Shown: piece after piece, positions 24,237 to 34,952 of the stretch | Position numbering within the stretch: position 1 is the stretch's first letter | Layout of the letters: each line of letters begins with the position of its first letter | From: Quercus robur | Lineage: Eukaryota > Streptophyta > Magnoliopsida > Fagales > Fagaceae | Direction of reading: 5' to 3' | DNA: 64,000 nucleotides | Assembly: GCF_932294415.1 (NCBI RefSeq) | Contig: NC_065536.1 | Span: forward strand, 48,767,854 to 48,831,853 | Notes under the pieces: generated by a model | Told to the model about the DNA's origin: nothing | The model's database searches: none | Seen by the model: only the letters and a program-made list of their open reading frames with translations | Position numbers and translations under genes: made by a program

Positions 24237-25290
24237 CCAAACATTTTTTATTCTCCTCAATAAACAGAGGCATTAAGTTGACAGTCCCCAGCTGGATTCA
24301 CAAGCTTGCTACCTACGTGGTAACTAGTAATTGATTAGGGGTATGATTGTTTGGAGAAATAAATAAAAAACTAGTGATGCCTTTTCTTAATTTCTCTGCA
24401 AGATACATGCACTTTTCTGAAAATGGACCAGGTTAAAAATATAGCCTAAGGTCTAGACTAGTGGTCTTTTTTTTTTTTTTTTTTTTTTTGATAGGATAGA
24501 CTAGTGGTCTTGACTCTGCTCAAAGGAGGGGTATAGGTAAAATAATAAAATAAAAGAAAAGGAGGGGTATAGGTAATAGGACTTACATTTTTCCAAGTAT
24601 TTTGGTCGCCGAGTTTTAACTTTTATGGGCTGGAATTAAGTGAGCACCTCGAGATTTATCTCAATATGAGTGTGTATATTAATATCATCAGTATATTGGT
24701 GCTCTCCCAAAAATTGTTCTTTCTCTTCTGTGCTGGTTTCTAATAATTGGGCTCAAGCCCGTTCACAACTCTTTCTTTTTTTTCGTGGTTTGGTTCCCTC
24801 TTACTCTCCGTATATTTCGATAGAAAATATTGTGTAAAAATAATTTTTCGTGTTTTTTAATGTTTAGTAGCATTAAAAAAAAAAAGGTCAAAAGAAAATA
24901 TTTTCTGTTAACATAAAAAGTATGACTTATTTTTAAAAATTGTTTTTCCACTAAATTTTTTTGAAAAACAACTCTATCTCATAACAAGTTAAATAAGAGA
25001 AATTAGGAGATTGGTTTTTTAATCTATTTAAAGTTGCTACCAACCATTGGAAAATGAGATGATTTTATAGAAAATGCTTTTTAGAAAATTGACTCATTTT
25101 CTAGAAAACATCATTACTGAAACAAATAGAGCGTTAAGGCATTTGCTAATAAATCATTTTAAAAGATTTTTTAGTAGCAATTTCTTAACAAAATATAAAA
25201 ATTGTCAAAATAATAAGTAATTTTTTTTTTCTTTTTATATAAAAAAAAAAAATTAAAACTAACGTTCTTTCCATTTTTTTTTAAAAGAGA
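22230..25290. other. A+T-rich intergenic DNA, no gene seen
   Basis: No coding region or bounded element is recognised. A poly-C tract of about 17 bases lies near 22571-22587, (TA)n runs near 22880-22901 and 24206-24234, and a poly-T tract near 24471-24489. Isolated frames (24027-24263, 24763-24951) are low-complexity. Confidence 0.5.
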
Positions 25291-25297
25291 GGGAAAA

Positions 25298-25385
25298 GGC
25301 CCAAGTTATTGGGCCTATGTTTTGTAAGATAAACAATAATAAACTTTGACTTGTGCAAACTTTGAAGCTATTGGGCCTTGGCCCA
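25298..25385 (+). promoter_or_regulatory. Promoter with clustered site II elements
   Basis: Four copies of TGGGCC or its complement GGCCCA lie within 88 bp (25298-25303, 25310-25315, 25372-25377, 25380-25385), about 700 bp before the start codon and just upstream of a probable first, non-coding exon. Clustered TGGGCY site II elements are known to drive nuclear genes for plant mitochondrial and ribosomal proteins through TCP factors. A telo-box-like TAGGGTTT lies at 26040-26047 near the second exon. Confidence 0.6.
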
Positions 25386-25832
25386 AGTTTCATTCCACAA
25401 TTTGCACCGCAATTTTAGTTTAAGCCACTGCCTTGACTCTGCCCCAAACACACTGTTCTTTTCAGCGAGTTCTCTATCTAATCTTCAACCAGGTAATTTC
25501 GCTCTCACATTCATTTCTTTTTTCTTTTTTTTCTTTTTTTGGGTTTCGATTTTTCATATAACAGATTTGTAGCATATGGCTTCGATTTTCGAATTCAGTT
25601 TTTTCTAGCACTAGATGATTTTTTTTTTAATAATTATATTTAAATTTAAGCTCTTAGTGCTTTGTACACACTGATCTGTTTGGTTACTGAGAAAATGTAG
25701 GAAAATAAAATAAAATCCTCAAATTTCAGAAATTTTATATTATTAGCTCAAGGAAACGAAAATTTACTCTCGGCTGAATCTAATAACTCAATTGACTTCG
25801 TTAATGAGAGATTTCCATATTTATGGTGAATC

Positions 25833-25874
<42 letters not shown>

Positions 25875-26065
25875 CAAGCACTCTGTTATGATTACAATTT
25901 ATTTAATAAAATTTTCCTTGATTTTCTCAGCAACCAAACGGAGTCTTTGTTATTTATGTTTCCCTATAAAATGGGGAATTTATTAATTAAAAAAATGCTA
26001 GGTCAGATCCTTGACAAGAAAATAATATATGATTAAGCTAGGGTTTTGATTGAAGGTGTGTTTAG
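25386..26065 (+). other. Probable 5' UTR exon and leader intron of the complex I-associated gene
   Basis: A plausible first exon ends at 25492 (CTTCAACCAG before GTAATTTC). A pyrimidine-rich stretch and TGTGTTTAG place the acceptor near 26065, 15 bases before the ATG. The intron would be about 570 bp and carries a poly-T tract of about 37 bases at 25833-25869. Leader introns are common in this gene class. Transcript evidence is not available here. Confidence 0.5.
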
Positions 26066-26079
26066 GAAGAGAGATCAAG

Positions 26080-26361
26080 ATGGGATTTGTAATGGAGTTT
26101 GCGGAGAATTTGATTCTGAAGTTGATGGAGGACCCTAAGGAGAGGGATAAGAAGTTTAGGGAGCATTTGTATGCGGTGAAGGATCGCTGCGCCAAGACCA
26201 AGGAGATGTGGAATTACCCTCTTCGTCCATATGGGTTCTGGACCTTCGAGCAACACAATGCTCAGCTGAGGAGGGATGCACAGATCAGCGAGGTGCTTGG
26301 TCGTAGGGATGTTTATGATGATGTCATTCGCAAAGCCTTAGGACACTCAATGAATGAATAA
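26080..26361 (+). CDS. Small mitochondrial complex I-associated protein (At1g67350-like)
   Basis: A single coding exon encodes 93 residues. It starts MGFVMEFAENLILKLMEDP, continues with a highly charged stretch (KERDKKFREHLYAVKDRC) and the conserved core YPLRPYGFWTFEQHNAQLR, and ends in an acidic segment with GRRDVYDDVI. The protein belongs to a short plant family that I recall as mitochondrial and associated with respiratory complex I, with At1g67350 its Arabidopsis member between At1g67340 and At1g67360. The first residues form an amphipathic helix and no long cleavable presequence is visible. The length matches the family (about 95-100). The ATG was chosen because the family begins MGF and upstream in-frame sequence lacks ATG. 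The site II promoter cluster and telo-box fit a mitochondrial role. The family assignment is firmer than the exact role. Confidence 0.82.
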   Translation: MGFVMEFAENLILKLMEDPKERDKKFREHLYAVKDRCAKTKEMWNYPLRPYGFWTFEQHNAQLRRDAQISEVLGRRDVYDDVIRKALGHSMNE

Positions 26362-26985
26362 GGTCGTGTTTCTCAGCTTTTACTGAATTCGAAGAGATTA
26401 ATGTTATTTATGTTGAGTTCATGATGTTGTGGTGTGGAATGTTCTTTATATGCCATAAGCTATTATTAGGATTATGGTGGATTATCTGCATGTGTGATGC
26501 TATCAGAATATTAGACTTAGCTAAAAGATATTAAAGATTTCCAATGAACTCGTGGACATGAGATTGAGTAAATGAAATGAAATAAAATGTGTTTCAGTTA
26601 TTTGTGTTCCATGTAACCAGTTGAGCTTGAAAATTTAGAGTTGCTGAAGGGTGTGATGATTTCAAATATTGGGTTGTATTGTGTTGATGTGCTAGTTTGT
26701 AAAGTTTTTTTCTAGTTTTTGTTAGTGTTTACTGATACACTATTATAGAAACCTTTATAAGTGAATTGATTAAAATCAATTAAAGGATATCTTATATGTC
26801 CATGGCATTAGAGTTGAAACTGAGTAATTGTTGCGGCAAAGCAGGCAAGCTGCCTTTAATGATACATTTTTTACATAAGAGATGTCTTTGTTGGTGATTT
26901 CATACGGTTTAAACTTCTTGCTCTGTTGTTTTTTGTCCGATAAAAAATAAGTTGAATGAAGGAACAAAATAAATGAACTTTCCAA

Positions 26986-27110
26986 TTGCCAATGAGCTAT
27001 AGCTCAACTAGCACTTCCTTCTCTCCTAATAATTAGTTGGAGAGTGAAGTTGTGGGTTCAAAACCCCACTAGGTATGTGTGTATACCAATAAATAAATAA
27101 ATTGGAATTT
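26986..27110 (+). mobile_element. tRNA-derived SINE-like element
   Basis: An A-box (TAGCTCAACTAG, 27000-27011) and a B-box (GGTTCAAAACC, 27055-27065) are about 45 bp apart, close to the spacing in tRNA-derived SINEs. The element ends in an (AATA)n tail near 27088-27101. The body is not a folded tRNA gene, so it is not called as one. No clear target duplication is seen. Confidence 0.6.
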
Positions 27111-27860
27111 TTCAATCTACTATTTTCTTGGTTTTTGTTATCATCACATTGATGAAGATGTTTCCTAGCTTGCTTTGTTTTGACTGGATAACTCCATGCT
27201 TAAAAAATGCTTGCCCATGATACTATTCCAACTATTTTGGGTCACATCACATGCAAGGGCAGAATAGGGGGGGAGATCCATTTTGTATATATGTATCTTT
27301 TTTTTCTATGATGAAGTAACTTTATGCATTTATTTATATCATTTACCTAGAGAATTTTTTTTTATTTTCCTTTCAGAAGTGATATAAAAAAATGGTAATA
27401 GGATCTTAAATTCTTTATAAAATAAGTAATTCTTCTTCAAAACCGCTTGTGTGAAGAAATTAATTATGGGTATTATACTATTATTACATAACAAATTCCA
27501 TCTTTTGATATTATTTTTAGATCACACTTTGAAATTTGAAGTGTCAAGATGTTTTTGATATAGTTTTAAAGTTATTACAATCTGAAAATTTTATGAATAT
27601 ATTAACCAAAATAACATAAAGTTACATAAGTTCTACTTGGGTTTCTATTTAGCTACCAAAAATCCTTGTGAATCGTAAATAGAATTTTGATTTTAAAAAA
27701 CTTGGAAAACGTATTATCATTTGTAAAAACCCTAATAGTTAAAGACAATATAACAAAGATGCTCTCTTGTTGTGGATTTTATTGCATTAAATATCACTTA
27801 TTTCTTTCATAGCACTTCATTATACCATTATAACAATTGTGTGGGAATGTTGTTTTACAG

Positions 27861-27926
27861 ATGCAGATATCTCATATGCCATCTGCAGAAAGAACTAAAG
27901 CCTTTCTGGAGGACGATTACATGGAG
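27861..27926 (+). other. Unassigned exon-like segment
   Basis: A 66-base open segment is bounded by an acceptor-like TGTTTTACAG and a donor-like GAGGTATTTT. It would encode 22 residues (MQISHMPSAERTK, then AFLEDDYME) in one frame. It lies 1.5 kb downstream of the complex I-associated gene and has more balanced composition than its surroundings. It could be an alternative 3' exon of that gene or a relic of another. I do not recognise the peptide. Confidence 0.3.
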
Positions 27927-28338
27927 GTATTTTCGCCTGTTATTCTGTTGAATTTTAGTTTTTATGGTACAGGAGTATCATTTGGTTTGTAATACTTGAA
28001 GGTGAATTTGAATAAATATCTATGTAACTCTGGTGTTATGAAACACACTTCCTTGGAATGCTTATCATCTTTCCTGATTTTACGGAATGGTCTTATAGCA
28101 ATTTCATTGTTCTGCATTGCACCTTTACCTTGAAGAAGCCCCTTTACCTTAAAGTTTAGCAGCTAGCAGCCTACAGCATAGGCGTTTACCTTTCTTCATG
28201 GATTTATTTTTTGGCTGCTGGAATTGGCATATGATTTGCTTACAGCTATTATTGGAACAACCAATTACAAGGCCTTGTTATAGGACAGAAACGAAGGGTA
28301 AACTTGGATTTAGACTTCTCGATGGTACTCAACATGTT

Positions 28339-29328
28339 AGAGCATTTGCATCTGGAATGCTAAATGCCACATGTAAGGTTTATTTAGCATTTTTCCCGCA
28401 AAAACCTCCCACATCTGGAATTGCAAATGCTCAAAATTGTAAATTTTTTTACAATCTTGCTACAGTGCCATTCTACATGTAGAATGGCATTGTAGACTAT
28501 TGGATAGATTTTTTAATCAGATTTATTCTCTCTCTCCTCATACTTCTCAACTCTCTCTCTTTCCTCACATTTCGTCTCCCTTTCTCTGTCTGTGAATTGC
28601 TCTCAACTCTTACTCTCTCTCTTTGTGCTGATGGTTGGGCATCCACAGCGGTTTTTTTTTTTTTTTTTTTTTTTTGCTATGATCGTTGAGTTCTGTGGTT
28701 GTTCTGTGGGAATGGCTGAAGTGGGTTGTGGGTTGCTCAGATTGTGGGTTGCTTAGATTGGGTTGTGGGTTGCTCAGATTGGTGATGGGTTTGGTGGAGA
28801 TCAGCGTGGGTCACAGCATTGTAGGTTGCGGGTTGCTCAGATTGGTGATGGGTTTGGTGGAGATTGGCGTGGATCACGGCGAGTTCATGGTAAGGTCACA
28901 ACGTTGGATTTTGGGTCATGGCAAGGTGATGGTGAGGTCACGATGTTGGATTTTGGATTCCGCATGGTTGGACTCTAGTTCTTGATTCTGCATTTTTTTT
29001 TATTCTGTTGTGAAGCTAGGCATTTTTTTTTAGTATGTGTTTTTGTTCCGGTGGGATTTTGGTGGGCAATGGGCAGCGGGCAGTGGTGGCGTGGTGGGCA
29101 TGGTGGAGGCGTGGTGATAGAGGTTGAGGGAAGGTGGAGCAGAAAATTGGGAAAAAACAAAAAAGGAAAAATATATTTTATTGTGTAGATATATTATTTT
29201 AATAAGTAGAATAGGAAAATAAAAGTTGGGATGCTGGATGTATTATAAAATGGTATTGTATAATTGATAAAGTAATTTTTTGAAATGGTAAAATAGGATA
29301 AAGTATAATTTATTGATGCGAATGCTCT
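28339..29328 (+). mobile_element. Long non-autonomous TIR element, related family
   Basis: Inverted ends AGAGCATTTGCATC and GATGCGAATGCTCT match at 13 of 14 positions. The flanks AACATGTT (28331-28338) and TACATGTT (29329-29336) match at 7 of 8, as for hAT-type or slightly decayed Mutator-type insertions. The inside layout parallels the copies at 5615 and 34953: subterminal hairpin, CT-rich tract, poly-T near 28651-28675, G+C-rich sub-repeats (GGTTGCTCAGATTGGTGATG near 28768 and 28830), then a TATTATTTTAATAAGTAG-type tail. No transposase is present. Confidence 0.75.
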
Positions 29329-29542
29329 TACATGTTAGATAAAATGTGTGTAAACTCATCAAGACAAAGGTCAATACTTGGTAACAGAAATTAGGATCTA
29401 AGAGACGGGTGTGGGCTTGATCATGGCACCATTACGAAGGGGGCCTTAAATCCTTATTAAAAGGCCAATGGCCTATTATAGAAAGGCTCAAGATTTTATG
29501 ATAATTAAAAATTTTTCAAAACGATAGTTGTCTACTATATTT

Positions 29543-30204
29543 ATTTTTGATAGGTAATAGGACTTTTATTGGAAAAAATTGAAGATCATGTTCACGATGG
29601 TGAACACTTTGAACAAGGAACAAATACAATCTAATCAAGAACTAAAGGAAATAGAGACTGAGAATTCAGTTAAAGAAATACAATTTGTACACCCCCATAT
29701 ACGAGCCCAATGAAACAGTGTACCAAAGACGAGAGATATTAGATGATCTAATGTTCTCTCCTTATCTTTAAAAATGCGGGTATTGCGTTCCTGCCAAATT
29801 AACCACATTAAACATGTCGAGACCATATTCCAAATAGTTGAAAAATGTTTTCCAAACCATTTTCTCCAAATAAAGAAAAAATAGCTAACTGATCTAGGCA
29901 TTACCTACTAGATCCCAAACTCTGCATAAATTTTAAACCATAAGGTGTGAGAAAACTTACAATGAAGTAGAAGGTGATCCACCGATTCTCCATTGCAATA
30001 GCATAAACAACACCTATTAACTAGAGACTGACCTCTCTTAACAATATTATCAATGGTGAATATCTCATCATTAGCTGTTGTCCATAAGAAAAAAGACACC
30101 TATTTAGGCACCTTTCCACACAAAATACACTCCCAAGGAAATTCATCAATGTTAGAACTAGACAACGGCTTATAAAATGAGTGCACATCAAATACCCAGA
30201 CGAA
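29543..30204 (-). mobile_element. 5'-truncated LINE (zf-RVT end)
   Basis: A perfect 20-bp target duplication lies at 29523-29542 and 30205-30224. The 662-bp insert reads on the minus strand as the C-terminal part of a plant L1-type LINE. VSFFLWTTANDEIFT-like sequence is followed by CCLCYCNGESVDHLLLHC (the zf-RVT Cys/His motif) and LWLIWQERNTRIF. Two adjacent TAG stops near 29905-29910 break the frame. The reverse transcriptase is missing through 5' truncation. Confidence 0.9.
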
Positions 30205-30752
30205 GATAGTTGTCTACTATATTTCCCACCTCTAAGAAGGCATCCAAAAGGTTAAACCAATATAAATGAAACCCAATTGAAATTTTGAACTGTTTGACGA
30301 AAAATAAAAACAATGATGATTTATTTTCCCTAACATCTTGATATTTTAATTATTTTATATGGTAGATTTTCAAGATTAATCACCTAATCTCCCACATAAT
30401 TAGAGACTGTCTCATTGTTAATACCAAAATAAAAATTGAAAATTAGATTACAACTTTACTTAATCATACATCACCTTATCCAAAATAAAGTAACATTGTT
30501 TTCAAAAAATATATACAATTTTATTTCTTTTTGATAAATTTTATTCTTCAACATTATTTGATTATCTATATGAAATTAGTTTTGGATTGGTTAGGATTAA
30601 TTCATCAATTATGTATTTAATTTCATCAACCAAACCTCAGTTTGGTTAGTATTAAATAAAATTTTTTAATTGATATTTAAATTTAAAAGACCTAACTTAA
30701 ATTTATCTTCTTAGACCTCAAATTATATCGAGCTAACCTTGGTCTTGATTAT

Positions 30753-31241
30753 GGCTATTCAAAGCAACCTGGAATTGACCGACTCGATGTCACTCGAATA
30801 GAGACCAACTTGATTTAAGCAACTGGCGGTCGACGACAAACCCGATGGAAACCAAACCGACAGAGCAGTGTCTCCACAGAAACTACCATCCCTATACCTC
30901 GCCCTCCCTCCTCTCTCAACCTCAAATCCAACTAGATCTCATTGAGAATTGTCAAGATTTGGACTAGATTTGGTGATATCTTGTCAAGATCCGCCGAGAT
31001 CTTGTCAATATCTGACGAAATCTTGGCTAGATCTCAAAGAATTCGACCAGATTCGCCTAGATCTCAACGAGATCTCAACCCCAGTAACAAACCTGAAACT
31101 GACCGATACCATGCAACACCTGATGAGACTCAATCCAGTCGATTTGACGTTTCTTCCAAGTTAATTGCGAGTTACGATTTTCCCCACCCGAAGTTGTCAG
31201 GTTGAGTTCGGGTTGGGCACAAACCTAGCCTGTGGACAGCC
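30753..31241. mobile_element. 489-bp element with an unusually long flanking repeat
   Basis: Ends GGCTATTCAAAG and, on the complement of the right side, GGCTGTCCACAG are imperfect inverted repeats. The copies TTGGTCTTGATTAT at 30739-30752 and 31242-31255 directly abut these ends. The interior holds degenerate sub-repeats of about 20 bp around AGATCT (AAGATCCGCCGAGATCTTGTC and neighbours, 30950-31080). No protein is supported, and the 87-codon frame at 30942-31205 is a translation of the sub-repeats. Confidence 0.6.
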
Positions 31242-31843
31242 TTGGTCTTGATTATGCATTGTATAAAAATTTTCATGATGGTATTTGAACCTTCAATTAG
31301 AAGATAGTCAAGGCAATTGATAGTTAGGAGTGTATTGATAGTTATAGATAGTTGGGTTATAAATAGTGTGTTTTTTTTTTTTTTTTTTGTGGATAAATTA
31401 GCAGTCAAGAGTGAAGGATTTGAATCCTAGATATTTATATTAAAAAAATTAAAAATATGCCAATTGAGTTACAAGGCTCTTGGCATATAAATAATAAATC
31501 AAGTAAAGCTGAGCCTCCAAACATATAATAAAAAGAGCTTAGTATAGTAGATCAAGCATAGATACTCCTCCAAACTTTGGGCCGAGGGCTTAATTGCTTA
31601 AATCTCGTGTAGGACAAGAAATTTTCTAAGAATATTGATTCCTAGTGGAGATGCCAACATTGATGATTATATGTGACAAGATCACAAGACCACAAAAATA
31701 AATATACCTTTTATTTTGAAAAAAAAAAAAAAAATTTGAAGGGAGGGAGAGAGAGAGAGATTTAGGTAATAGTCTTAGGCAATCACAATGGAGTTGCTAA
31801 AATTGCTAAAAAGCTATTTTAGTTCTAACATAAAAAATGACCT

Positions 31844-32345
31844 GTAGGTACCAAGAATTTTTGCCTTTGGCTTTGGCTATTTGGCTTGATTGCCTTGCCT
31901 TTGCCTTGGCTTGAATTCTTAATCCCACATTGGAAAGATGACTTCCCTCTTTCTACCTTATAAGGCATGAACCAATGAGAAAGAGTACCACTAGTTTGGT
32001 TTTGGCTTGAATTCTACCTTATAAGGCATGAATCAATAAGAAAGAGTACCACTAGTTTGGTTCTTGGCTTGAATTCTTAATCCCACATTAAAGATGACTT
32101 CCCTCTTTCTACCTTATAAGGCATGAACCAATGAGAAAGAGTACCACTAGTTTAGTTTTGGCTTGAATTCTTAATCTCACGTTAAAGATAACTTCCCTCT
32201 TACTACCTTATAAGGCATGAACCAATGAAAAAGAGTACCAAGGAGGGAAGTCATCTTTAATGTGGGATTAAGAATTCAAGCCAAGGCAAAGGCAAGACAA
32301 TCAAGCCAAATAATCAAAGGCAGGCAAAAATTCTTGGTATCTACG
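31844..32345. mobile_element. Foldback element with internal tandem repeats
   Basis: The left arm (from about 31844) and the right arm (to 32345) are inverted copies of about 100 bp. Both read GTACCAAGAATTTTTGCC-like, then TTTGGCTTGATTG, CCTTTGCCTTGGCTTG, AATTCTTAATCCCACAT, GATGACTTCCCTC. Between them, ACCTTATAAGGCATGAA occurs four times (near 31956, 32014, 32109, 32204) in units that also hold AGAAAGAGTACCACTAGTTT. The units repeat part of the arm itself. The insert sits within sequence that may be another TIR element (31770-32690). No coding content. Confidence 0.7.
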
Positions 32346-32812
32346 TAACCCTTTATTGAAGTTGCTAAAGTTAAAAAATTTTAACAACTCACTACTCAAT
32401 TTTATTATTTTTTATTCCCCCCACCCTCTCTCTCTTCTGACTTTATTATTTTTTATTCCCCATTCTCTCACTCCACTCAGATCACATGTTCTCTTCTCCC
32501 TCACTTTATTGTTTAATGGGATTGTTTATGTTATTTTAATGAGATGAATGTTTTTTTTTTGAGAAACTAATGAGATGAATGTAAAAATAAAAACTTTTAT
32601 ATTAAGTGTATTATAAAGTAATTTTTTGAGATATTAAAAGTTATATTTTTTAGCATCATTTCTGTAAATGTTCTATATCATGTAGAGCAGAGCTACGCCT
32701 CCAAACTTTGGGCCTAGGTCTTAAGTCTCTCGCAATGGGAAAATTTTTAGGAATATTAATTTCTTAAAAAGGGAAATCTCGTGATACAGTCTCCTGAGAC
32801 ATCTCTCACATC

Positions 32813-32846
<34 letters not shown>

Positions 32847-33240
32847 TGGAATTGCATGTGTTGTGAGAAGGAAATCTGACCGTCTCATATCATAAAATAA
32901 TTTCTCTGTAAAGAGATGCCCAACTATTGATCATTACAATGTGACTTGACCACAAAAGTTAAGATATCAGGTTTTTGCTCATGGGAAAACCTAAAAGCTA
33001 CATGTATTGAATAAAATTGGCGACTCTTAGAAAGGGGAAGCAGAGTCTGCCCCAAAGCACACACGAATGTCAGCCTTCCAAAGTAATTCACATCATTCAT
33101 ACTTCAAAAGGATTTGAACGTCTAGAAGTTATTTACAGTCACAACCCACCCACATTTCCCACGCCCATAACCTATTTAAGTTCCCATAATACATACTAGG
33201 AGAAGCAAATAGATTTTACACTTTAGACAATACATAGAAA
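32346..33240. other. Intergenic DNA downstream of the REF/SRPP gene
   Basis: A segment at about 32690-32960 (CTCCAAACTTTGGGCC..AATATTAATTTC..CAATGTGACTTGACCACAAAA) repeats, with divergence, the segment at about 31565-31700. This makes a direct repeat around the 31770-32690 insert. A (TA)n(TG)n microsatellite lies at 32815-32848. No gene is seen. Confidence 0.45.
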
Positions 33241-33245
33241 CTCTC

Positions 33246-34668
33246 TTAATCCGAATCAGAAGAATCTGATTTGTGTTCAGCAGATGCAGCTGTATCTCTT
33301 TTCTTTTCAGCCTCACCCTCCTTAACTGCCTCGGATATCTCCTCAACAGGAACTAAAGGCATATAGCCAAAGATAGGATAACCCTTCTGGGTCAAGTCCT
33401 TCACCAAATGGTTGTATTTCTCCATCAAGTGAGCAGCCGCAGGAACAGCCTTCTCTGCCACCGTGTGGAATGGTGTACACTGGTTCATTCCAACCCATAT
33501 CTTCACACTTTGAGATAGAAGGAACTGCTTATACTCTGAAACAGCATAATGCACAGCAGCACGAGGACCCCCAGTTTGAGCCTCATTTACAAGTTTATGA
33601 GCCTTATCAGATGCCTTGCAAATCAAATTGTTAGTTTTTCTTACAGCCTGCTTTGCCAACGGTGGAGCATGCTCATCAAACTTGTGTGTAGCTTCATCTA
33701 CCTGTGGTAATCACACAATTAATAACTTCAGCCAAAACACAACAAAATGAATACTTTGACACACTTAAGGTATAACACAAATTAGGACCAATAAGTCGTA
33801 GAACTTATTAGTTTAGACTGGGTAGATTTTAATCATTAGCACATCAGGTGCATGTTGATTTCAATTTTTTCTTCAGGTCCTTCCTAAGCTTATCAGTGTT
33901 TCAGCCCACAAAAAGTTTTGGAGAAATCTATGAGCTTCTAAACAAATTTTGGTAATAATTTACAACACAGACCCAATCTAGCACAGAGTATAGTATACAA
34001 TCAACCCACAAAACAGTAAATAGACCAAATCAACAAAGCTCGCGAATATGCTTGATCTAATTCGGAAAATTAATAAACCAAGCCTGAATTGGGCTCAAGC
34101 TCAGCTCGACTCGAGCTTGTTACAGCTCAAAATTATTAACAATAGAGCAAATCAAATCAAACGTACTTCGAACACAATCAACAACAAAAAAAATAAAAAA
34201 TAAAGACGATAAAAATTCAATATTTAGTGAGAGTACCTTGTCGTCAAGGAAAACAAGGAGATCATCAGGAACGCCTTGGATTTTTCTGTAGACAGGGCCC
34301 ACGACGGCGGTGACGGCAGATTCGACGGTGGAGACGGTGGATCTGAGAGGCCCCGAGTTTTGTTTGGCGTAATCGTAGATATTGGAGACGCAGACGAGCG
34401 CGTGAATCGCCACCGTCCTCGCGAACCCTAGGTGCTTCAGCTCCCTCCTCTTCTTTCTCTCAATCTCCATCTCTTGCTGTAGTAATAACCAATAAACAAC
34501 AACACCAACACCAACACCAGCTATATTAATATTATAGTCTCAGATTTCAATCTAAGAATATTACATAAATATAGATGAATTTAACTATAGAAGAAGCTAA
34601 GAATCAAAAAAATAAAATAAAATACAGAAGAAGCTGGCAATTTCGCGTACCATGGTTTCAGTGGCCAT
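33246..34668 (-). CDS. REF/SRPP-family lipid-droplet-associated protein (At1g67360-like)
   Basis: Three exons on the minus strand, 34651-34668, 34237-34476 and 33246-33701, are joined in phase 0 at GT-AG sites and encode 237 residues. Exon 1 encodes only MATETM and ends GTACGC. Exon 2 carries the start of the REF domain (LKHLGFARTVAIHALVCVS, ESAVTAVVGPVYRKIQGVP). Exon 3 carries the rest (VDEATHKFDEHAPPLAKQ, KYNHLVKDLTQKGYPIFGYMPLVPVEEI) and a charged, serine-rich tail. Proteins of this family coat lipid droplets (LDAPs) or, in rubber-producing plants, rubber particles. They lack a signal peptide and membrane spans and bind through amphipathic helices. The length fits the family. The closest recalled relative is At1g67360. 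All splice sites and the reading frame look intact. Confidence 0.93.
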
Positions 34669-34774
34669 TGAGAGTTTGATCAGAAAATCAGAAGAAAGGT
34701 AGGTTCTTCTAGCGTTGGAGTCGTAAGTCGTAACAGAAATAATTAGTAGGAAGAAATACAGGGGTGGCAGGTCT

Positions 34775-34782
34775 TATTTATA
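34775..34782 (-). promoter_or_regulatory. TATA box of the REF/SRPP gene
   Basis: TATAAATA on the minus strand lies 107 bp upstream of the ATG at 34668, giving a leader of about 75 bases. Upstream sequence becomes A+T-rich and enters a TIR element at 34953. Confidence 0.7.
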
Positions 34783-34952
34783 GTAATGGCGATGGAACTA
34801 GCCTTTTTTCTGCTATGAGCTTCTGTAACGTTCGCGATATCAATCCAACGGTTGATATGAGATCTGATCTGATCTGATTTGATGGGTTTTAGTGGCGCCT
34901 AGTTGTACGTGTTTCAGTTTCAATGTTTGGATTTCATTGCTTAAAAATTAAG

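Noticed and set aside
26986-27110. A tRNA gene
   Set aside because: A- and B-box promoters are present, but no cloverleaf with acceptor and anticodon stems can be drawn. A SINE fits better.
26975-27115. Target duplication of the SINE (CCAATTG near 26982 versus AATTGGAA near 27099)
   Set aside because: The two words are in inverted, not direct, relation, so they are not a target duplication.
28686-28985. 99-codon frame with GLLRLGCGLLRL-like repeats
   Set aside because: The protein-level repeat simply reflects short tandem DNA repeats in the G+C-rich middle of a TIR element.
30942-31205. 87-codon frame as a small gene
   Set aside because: It translates AGATCT-rich sub-repeats inside a bounded element. 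Two frames are open for the same reason.
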